Assembly (NCBI GenBank): GCA_030052745.1
Contig: JANBVO010000073.1
Coordinates: 37,253 to 101,252, forward strand
Origin: Pleurostoma richardsiae
Lineage: Eukaryota > Ascomycota > Sordariomycetes > Calosphaeriales > Pleurostomataceae
DNA length: 64,000 bases
Direction: 5' to 3'
This document shows positions 56,864-64,000 of this stretch, piece by piece (the first letter of the stretch is position 1; every line of letters starts with the position of its first letter). The position numbers and the translations under genes were made by a program. The notes under the pieces were generated by a model. It saw nothing but the letters and a program-made list of their open reading frames with translations, searched no databases and was not told the DNA's origin.

Positions 56864-59800
56864 CGACTTCGTCTATAACCCGAACTACCGAATTATAATG
56901 TACCGCCGGTGTAAGACATGCTTCATCCCCAAGGTCGCGAATTGGAAGAGTTACTTACGAGCCGAACCGTACCGGATAAGGGGTCAGGAACTACGGACAG
57001 TCATCGAGCTCTTTTCCAGTTACTAGCTACGTTCGGTTGATAAGCTACGATAGCAGAAGCCCGACAAGATCAGGCCATACTAGCGGATCGAAGGCCTTAC
57101 TTACTTCAATAACTAGCACTACACGCATAACGACTACGGCTTTAGCACGTAACGCCTCGAAAAGATATTCGACCACATGCCGGTACATAAACAGAAGGCA
57201 TCCTAGAATTCCGCGGATGTGCCACTCTAGAAGACCTACATACTATAAATATACTTCATAGTAAAAGGCCTTATTAACTATTTCGTCGTGGAATATCCGC
57301 CACGACCGCCCCCAGCCCCAGCACCGTCCCCATCGCTCGTGCTAGTACCTAAAGAAGAAGTACCGACGTCAGAGTTGAATACGCCGCCGTCATTATTATA
57401 AGAAGAGGAGAACTTATTCAACGGCTTACAGGCCAACATGAACTAAGCATTACGCGACTTCAACGAGAGGGCTAGCGCCGTATAGGGCACCGAAACAGCT
57501 CGGGCAGACCGAATCCCTTGGTTCGTCTATACCGGATTCCCTATACACTTATAGGGCCTCCGGGATACGGAGATCCAGTCGTCGTACTCGCTTCCGCCGC
57601 CAGGTAAGAAGATATCCGATAGTAAAGACGACGGGGGCGAGGGGAGCGTTAATACGGACCTTATTCGTATCTTCACGGCCGCTGAAGCCACCCTTCGAGA
57701 TACGTACCGGCTCTATAACGATATATTACTAGATTATAAGATGATATAGTAGCGGGTTAAGTAGCTAAGCGAGTTCTAGGAAGGTGGTGGTAATATAAGG
57801 AACGGATAGTCGAAGGCGTTCCGCAGCTTTAAGAACGAGTTTTCGTTTACGTTGTACTTCTACCGGATGAAATAGCTTTTCGTTTACTATTACTGCGTCG
57901 TATTCTGCGAGGACGGCTACTTTTCGACGGAAGTTACGGACTAGGTCTTGTCGTACGATATTATCGAACCGATAAATTAGTAGTAGCGAACGATAGACTA
58001 GATTATTAAGGCGTTATAGACTTAAGACGAGAAGGTAAAGGCCTACGTAGTAGATAAGAAGGATAGAAGGGTTAGTAATTATAAGTACGATAATAATAAT
58101 AACGGTAATAACGATAATGTTGTTGAATTGAAATACGTAATCCGTAACTTTTATGTAGCCTTGATTTACTAAAGAGTCGGTAGTAAGCCGTTCCGGTCCA
58201 TTATACTTAGCTTCTACATTATACTTAGCCGGAAAGATGTCTTTACGAGTCGAGAGATAAACGAAGGGAATAAACAGCTAAAATAAAGTAAGTAGCCGAA
58301 GTAATAAAGGGAAAGCAAGCTGAGCAACTAGTGGGTATGGTACGAGCCTAGTAACTTTAATAGTAGCCTTTCTATATTTATATAAATTATATAATTTATC
58401 TTATTTAACTTTATGTGCTTCTAGAAATAGGATGACGAGGACGGGATTCCGGAGTTTTTAGAGAAGATATATACGATGTATTTTCACTAGATGGCGGAAA
58501 CGCCGTTTAGCTATATCTTATAGTAGCGTCTTTATTTCTTCGTAGCTTCCCGTATAGGGCTAGCTAGAAACTAAGCTCGTTAGTCGCTCGATAACTAGAC
58601 GATTACCTATATAGGGACCTAGCTATATATAGAATAAGTCTTAGAGTTAGTTATTTCGGAGTTCCGTTAGGCGTATTAGATTTTATATAACTAGTTATTA
58701 TTCGGGGCGTCGTAGGATATTACCTCGATCGAGATATAGAAGCTTTACGATAATTTAGACCTTAAAGACTACGGCGGATCGTGGTTAACGGATAGGAGGA
58801 ATACCGAGATCCTCTAGGGAACGTAGGATGCCCTCTTTCGGTAGATCGAGCGGTAGGCCGAATAGCGGCGGATATTTGTGCGGACGGACGAACGGAATAG
58901 TAAGACCTATTTCTGTCCTTAAGTAATAGCCGTTTACGAAGTTTACGTCTAAGAGTTTTTAAAGTGGATAGTAACGTTAGTATTTATTTTATTAAGTCTT
59001 CTATTACGGTCCTCCGAGCTTTTCTTTATTACGTACGCTAATACCGGCTTCCGACGTCGATCGATTATAATTTAAGAGAAACTAGTCATAGTTTATGTTC
59101 GGTATTATAAGAATTAGGAGTAGATAAAGGCTGAGAAGGATAACGTCCGTTTCTTACTTACGGCAATTAGGGACATACTTTTAACGTACTTAGTTCTAGT
59201 ACTACTATTTCGTTAGATATTTCTTCGCTAAAGTAAACTTAGTACTTTACTTTCGCTATACTTATAGTTTACGTTCGACGGCGAAGTCTAGCGGGATACT
59301 TCCGTATCGTCTTATCTCTACTAAGTATACGTGTACGTCGTAGTACTGTAGTTTTAAGTAATATAATGGCGCTAAACCGCCGCCTCCATCATAAAGGAGA
59401 AGTTTAATGCTAAAGAACGGGTAAACTTCGACTTGGAAGATATCGTAGCGACCGAGGAGGTCGAAGAGGAGGCAGAGCTCGCGTATTTGGCCGGGATGAG
59501 TAATTATAACTTCCGCACGTTTAACCATTCCTACGTTAGCAGTACGACTTTAATGGTGAGTACGCTCCTCTATTACGTATACCGGGTGTCGCGGAGCTGG
59601 CGAGATTTCTTCTGGTTCGATTAGCTCCTTTAGGGTAAATAGCTACGGGTAATGTCGGACGTCGAAACTTAACGGCTACTCGATGTTTATAAGAAGACAC
59701 GTTTTCGTACGAGGCTGGCTACGAGGGAGGATACGCTTATCGCGGTGGCTCGCGGCCTATATAACGATCTAGACTTGTAGTTACGTCGTCCTGGCTAGTA

Positions 59801-61640
59801 GAACGTTATGTTAACGATTGTTGGTCTACGGACTGTAGACGACGTTATTGCCGTCTTCGTTACCGGGTCCGGTAAGATATTAGTTGTTATAGTTGCTACT
59901 ACTCTCGAAAGGGCCGCGACGATTATTTTAATCTTCCCGATAGTTACTTTCCGCTACGATATAATCGGTCGCTTAAATAAAGTTAGATTTAGATACTACG
60001 TCTAATCTCTTAATTCGACGAAGTCGGCCCCGCTCGTCATTACTTCGGCTAAAGCTGCCTATACTTCCGGCTTTTTAAGATATACTTATCGGCTTACAGA
60101 CCGACAGTAGCTAGATCGGATTATAGTAAACGAATACTACCTAACGATTACAACGAATAACTATCGACAGAGTATATCTTAACTTGCCTAGTATATACGT
60201 TAGGTTCGGATATAGACAATCTAACTAACAGTAACGCTCCCGTTAATTTATCGGGAGTTCTTCCTAGAGTACAATAAGTTTATACGGCTACGTATCGTCC
60301 GAGAGTTTATTAACTAGCTTAACCTCCGATATATTATCCAGCAGGAGCGCAGGCCGGGTGGTTTTTCTGAAAGAGCCGCCTGTCTTATTTAGGCTTACTG
60401 TAAAGGGGTAAACTTACTTTAAAGCGAACGAAATAAGATTATCTTATACTATCCGACGAAAAAGTTCGTAACCGAGTTCGCCGACATGTTAGACTGTCCG
60501 TCGTATACCGCCGACTCTAGTACGGAGAGCGAGAAGGCGGCGATCATCGAGTAATGGCTCGGCGCCGCCGATTCGTGCGCCATCGTAGCCACCTCGGTAC
60601 TAGGACTCGGGTTCGACTATTTATACGTATATTAGGTCATTTACGTCGGGCTTCTAAATTTAATAACGAACTTCTCGTAAAAGTCGGGTAAGGCTAGCCG
60701 GAATAGTAAACCAGCCGAATTCATCGTCCTATTAAATGTAGCCTAACAGTTACGTTTCGATCGACTACTGGGCCGGGATAAGGAGACGATGTAGCTATAC
60801 TTTACGTAATAAGATTATTCCCGGGTAGTACTAAGCTAGTTCTTAGATAAGAAGGAGGACTGGAGGTGGTATATGGAAGGCGAGGACGAGCTATACGAGG
60901 TGTACCTTAAGCACTATACGGAACGGCGGCCGAGTGATTTCGAACTGCGCCTTCTAGCCTCCGATACGCCTACGGGCCCACGTGGTAGTATTCGTTCCGA
61001 GCAGGTCGAAAGCGGTAGAGGCGAGGTACGGGGACCGGGGAGAGACATCGAATACGCCGGCCCTGACGAGGTGCTACGCCAGGATATAGTATAGGAGGAT
61101 ATACTGGGGCAGTTTAAGGCGGATCTAAAGACGATACGCGGTTATTACCTGCTTTATCGTATGTAAGGCGGACGGCCGTTTAACGACCATAGAGCGATAT
61201 CGTGTAGTCGGCGTTAGTTATAAATTAAAGCTAAGACGGCCGTCATGCGTTCGTACGAGAGGGATAGTAGGCCGTAGATGGTAAACTTCGTAGTTTATTT
61301 CTAGTATTATCTTCCGTAGATAATCTATCGTAGGGTAAATTCGAAGGCGGAAGAGGATAGCGAGGAAGCGGAGAAGGAGTGTCGATTCCGGGATATGGTC
61401 ATACCGTTATACTACGGGGCCTTTTATCGACTTAAGCCGAAAACGCTTATAAAGGAACGCTTTAAGTAGTCGTTCCGCGACATCGACGATTATATGCGGT
61501 GGTTCGGTTAGTCAGTAACCTTGGGCGGCGTGCCATATGTATAAGCCGTTTGCGTAGTAGCCGTATTATTGGCTAAGTTTAAGTAATTAGGTTATAGCGT
61601 TATTTATAGGGTAAATTACGAGTACTTTTTAATATAATAT
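56864..61640 (+). pseudogene. RIP-killed DUF3505 + RecQ-type helicase (telomere-linked-helicase-like)
   Basis: The N-terminal part resembles the DUF3505/OrsD-type zinc-finger domain: YRRCKTCFIPKV, SYLRAEPYR, and a C2H2-like FSTQRLEKIFDHMPVHK. A middle part reads KAFRSFKNEF and similar. From 59433 to about 60705 one frame holds the helicase core without any indel. It includes FRTFNHSYV, the Walker A motif at 59862 as TGSGKI (Thr to Ile), the DEAH-type box at 60126 as VNEYY (expected VDECH), ATSVLGLGFDY, and motif VI at 60675 as stop-KSGKASR (expected QESGRAGR). Every change is C:G to T:A. A conserved tail (YMRWFG, LGGVPYV) is near 61500. Family members are often subtelomeric in fungi, so a chromosome-end location is suggested but not shown. 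At least one frame change lies between the N-terminal part and the core. Confidence 0.88.
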
Positions 61641-62169
61641 AGGGATATATCGTAGTAAATTAGTATTTACAGGCTAGTTAAACGGACATATAAGGACTTT
61701 TATAATAGTAAGTAAAATTTCTATCGTTATGAACCGGGATATAATTAGTATAAGATAGGACCTTAGGTTCTCTAACTACGGCAGCGTATAAGCTATTTTT
61801 AATCCGACTTTATTACTAGTGTTTATGTTCTCTTTTGACGGAGAATGCTACTAAATATACTATATTTAAGTAGTAGTCTAGTACTAGTACATTAGTATAC
61901 TCTAGTAAGAGTATAGAGAAATAGTTTTTTTAGAACCGATCGGCTTTATTTTAACGTATATTGTTCACCGCTTATTAATTAAAAGCACGATAGTATAGAC
62001 TTTAGGGTTTAATAAGAAGGACTAGTGGAAGACGAAGGGATAGAACCTACTGCGGGGAGTTACCGTGAACGGTTCGAGGGACTTCAGTCGTAGCTTTTGT
62101 TTATTAGAGTAAGCTAGATCGTATACGAGAGTGTAGGTAGGATTAGGTGCTAACCTTTCTGATTCGTAA

Positions 62170-63614
62170 TAGGAGTTTATCGACGAGTTTAACGAGGTGA
62201 GGGTAAAACTGTATTAAATAGAATTGGACCTTTAGAACGAGTAGGATGTAAGGTAGCGACTTTAGTAAAAGACGAAGTACTTAGTTGAGGAGGCGAAAAG
62301 TAAGGTACGTTTAGGCCGTCGCCGTACGATTTAGGTTAGTACGGCGGATTGATAGGAGTAACAGATACGACATCCGTTCGTAGTAGTCTTACTGGATACG
62401 GATGCGGACGGGTATATCGTACGTCGGGGTAGTGGGGATTCGAGGAGTTGTAGTCATTGATAGAAGTCTAGTTCTACGACAAGTATCTAGTAAGAGAGTG
62501 GCGTAGCGGAGAATATCTCGTAGACGACGTGTTGAAGGCGATCCGCCAGTACGTATCAGGACTGTCGACCGAATAGCGCGATATAGATATAGTAGTACGC
62601 ACGTTTATAAACGTTAACGGGCTCAGGGCGGCGTTGGCGCGAAGCGGGAGGGTTAGAAACGCGAGTTAGCTTCGCAAGCTCGTCGGCAGGTTTAACAGCA
62701 AGCAGGCACTTTTCGACTTCGTCGACGTAAGCGCCGGTAAAGAGCGGGCAGACCATAAGCTTTATAGTAAGTAATAAGGAGGTTATCGTCTTTAGCCATA
62801 TAGTATTCCCGTACTAACGAAACTAGTAGAAAGCGTACGGTTCTTCATAAAGAGTAACTAGTATATACACGTCGTACTAGGGTGCTACTACGACATAGAT
62901 TATTTACCGTTCTTAAGCCCGTTCGCAGTAGAGAAGGAGAGTAAAGACCGAATAACACTGCTAGAAGGTCGTACGGCAGTGCCGGCGATAGTTAAGGGAC
63001 TAGGTTTCCGAGTAACGTTACTCGGAGACGTGTTCGCGTTAAACAACTATAAAAGGTAGAAAGGTTAAAGTTAAGAGGGTTAAGGCAGTCTAATACCGGC
63101 AAGGCCGAGGCTAGCAAAGGGTAGTATAGTTAACGTAAGGGTAATAGTCGTAAATAGGACCGGAACCATAACCGGAACTGCAACCGGGGCTGTAACCGAG
63201 GCCGCAACCGGGGCCACAACCGGGGCCGCAACTAGGGCCGCAACCGGGGCCGGGGCCGGGGCCGGGCCCGGGCTAGGGCAGAGAAATGGGTTCACAGGGC
63301 ATTAACTACCAAAGGAAGATATACATACCGACCGTTTAGGCCCGGTGTCATTGAGAGCGGATAACCGGCGTATCGACGGCAAGATACAAGTGAACGAGGC
63401 GGTCCAAACTCGGATCCAGAAATCGAACTTATGTCCGTATTTGTATCTCCGTGGGGTATATTCGTTAGAACACTGTAAACGGAATCACGTACATCGTAGG
63501 TTAACGGAATCGGAGTTCGACGTACTGTTAGCTCTGACGAAGACTAGGAAATGTTACCGGCAAAAGCGAGGTACGTGTTTGGACCCGCTGTATATCTACG
63601 GGCACGATAGGTAG
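62170..63614 (+). pseudogene. RIP-killed DUF7923 + tandem CCCH zinc-finger protein
   Basis: A plus-strand remnant of the fungal DUF7923/CCCH family. A coiled-coil start (DEFNEVRVKLY) leads to VLLDTDADGYIV at 62386. After one frame change the frame from 62481 to 63614 is continuous: KYLVREWRSGEYLVDDVLK, VNGLRAALARSGRV, KQALFDFVDVSAGKERADHK, LPFLSPFAVEKE. A repetitive Thr/Gly/Ala linker (about 63153-63280) follows. Last come two CCCH fingers, CPYLYLRG-VYSLEHC-KRNH and CYRQKRGTC-LDPLY-IYGH. In each finger one Cys is now Tyr (TGC/TGT to TAC/TAT) and stops replace Gln/Trp upstream, as RIP would do. The family is thought to bind nucleic acid; its role is not established. Confidence 0.82.
63153..63280 (+). 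repeat. In-frame 12 bp minisatellite
   Basis: Imperfect tandem copies of GCCGCAACCGGG-like 12-mers, passing into a GGGGCC 6-mer run. They lie in the same frame as the DUF7923/CCCH pseudogene. The repeat encodes a Thr-Gly-Ala-rich linker (about 40 residues) between the DUF7923 domain and the zinc fingers. The high CpG, low CpA make-up may have shielded it from RIP. Confidence 0.8.
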
Positions 63615-64000
63615 CTTATATTACAGGTTGGGGTGGTTGTAGAGGACGAACAGTGGCTCTCGGGCGTAAGCAGTACGGTAGACGGTACAGTAGACGGGGT
63701 TGTCACGTACGGACGTTAAAGATGGTTTGAGGGGGGGGGGGGGGGGGGGGTTAAGTGGTAATAAGGGCTGTACTTCTAAAGTTTAGTGTTATCGTATGAT
63801 AGAGAAAGGATACGGTAGTAAGACGTAGAAGACTAAGGTAATAACGGACGGTAATTCGTATCGTTTACTAATATCTGTCTAGTTAATATAGTTCTATTAG
63901 ATAACTTATATAATTAACGAAGTCTATCCACTAGTTGTAAAAGATATCTTCAAGACAGGATTTAAATTTTGGTGAGGCGCTCGGGCCAAGCGAAAAAGAC
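63615..64000. repeat. RIP-like tract with poly-G run
   Basis: TpA-rich decayed sequence continues to the window end. An uninterrupted run of 20 G lies at 63731-63750. No coding content is recognised. Confidence 0.6.

Noticed and set aside
62556-62756. Minus-strand frame of 66 codons
   Set aside because: It is the shadow of the plus-strand DUF7923 remnant, which reads continuously there.
63080-63295. Minus-strand Ala/Pro/Val-rich frame
   Set aside because: It is the reverse reading of the in-frame minisatellite linker on the plus strand.
1-64000. tRNA or rRNA genes, CRISPR arrays, telomeric TTAGGG repeats
   Set aside because: No cloverleaf with A and B boxes, no spaced direct repeats and no run of TTAGGG/CCCTAA was seen. 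Scattered GGTTCGA-like strings lack the rest of a tRNA.

Overview
The window is nuclear DNA of a filamentous ascomycete (Pezizomycotina). Most coding genes are split by 44-89 bp introns with GT...AG ends, and some introns have a clear branch site such as TACTAAC at 12181-12187. The families are typical of filamentous fungi: AIM6-like, CHR chromate transporter, DOMON/cytochrome b561, HAK, 2EXR, DUF3425, DUF3505/RecQ helicase and DUF7923/CCCH. Several long tracts are poor in CpA/TpG but keep CpG, and carry many TAG/TAA stops where Gln or Trp is expected. This is the mark of repeat-induced point mutation (RIP). The window reads as an accessory, possibly subtelomeric, region.

Layout. 0-3.3 kb: decayed, partly RIP-like DNA with a poly-G tract. 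3.4-12.6 kb: an island of intact genes (GT32 glycosyltransferase, AIM6-like phosphodiesterase, F-box protein with a Cys-rich tail, DOMON-cytochrome b561 protein). 13.1-15.1 kb: heavily RIP-mutated DNA. 16.1-17.7 kb: a Ty3/Gypsy RNase H-integrase relic that is not RIP-mutated. 18-23 kb: a hydrolase lacking its C-terminal end, a small four-TM protein, and a divergent pair of short-chain dehydrogenases sharing a 394 bp promoter. 25.6-30.1 kb: a dead HAK potassium transporter fragment, a TM-RING-H2 ligase, an ankyrin remnant and a bZIP/DUF3425 locus. 30.5-35.8 kb: RIP tracts holding a dead ADH6-like dehydrogenase and a bHLH gene that is mutated only in its 5' part. 37.3-42.3 kb: a 2EXR-like pseudogene, a three-exon V8/trypsin-like protease with a large unrecognised C-terminal domain, and a MADS-like fragment. 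43.3-46.5 kb: a very AT-rich hAT transposon abutting a Gypsy fragment. 46.9-51.3 kb: a dead TM-RING gene, a hAT-type MITE with perfect 8 bp target duplications, an MFS fragment, and an HLH-zipper protein whose basic region is acidic. 54.3-55.9 kb: a CHR chromate transporter. 56.8-64 kb: a RIP-killed DUF3505 + RecQ (telomere-linked-helicase-like) gene, followed on the same strand by a RIP-killed DUF7923 + tandem CCCH zinc-finger gene.

No biosynthetic or defence operon is evident. The main story is gene islands set in RIP-degraded repeats, with a striking number of single-copy-looking genes disabled by one or a few nonsense codons. The candidates most likely to reward follow-up are the protease with the novel C-terminal domain, the acidic-region HLH protein and the helicase/CCCH pair. 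All family calls come from reading motifs by eye; no database search was run.
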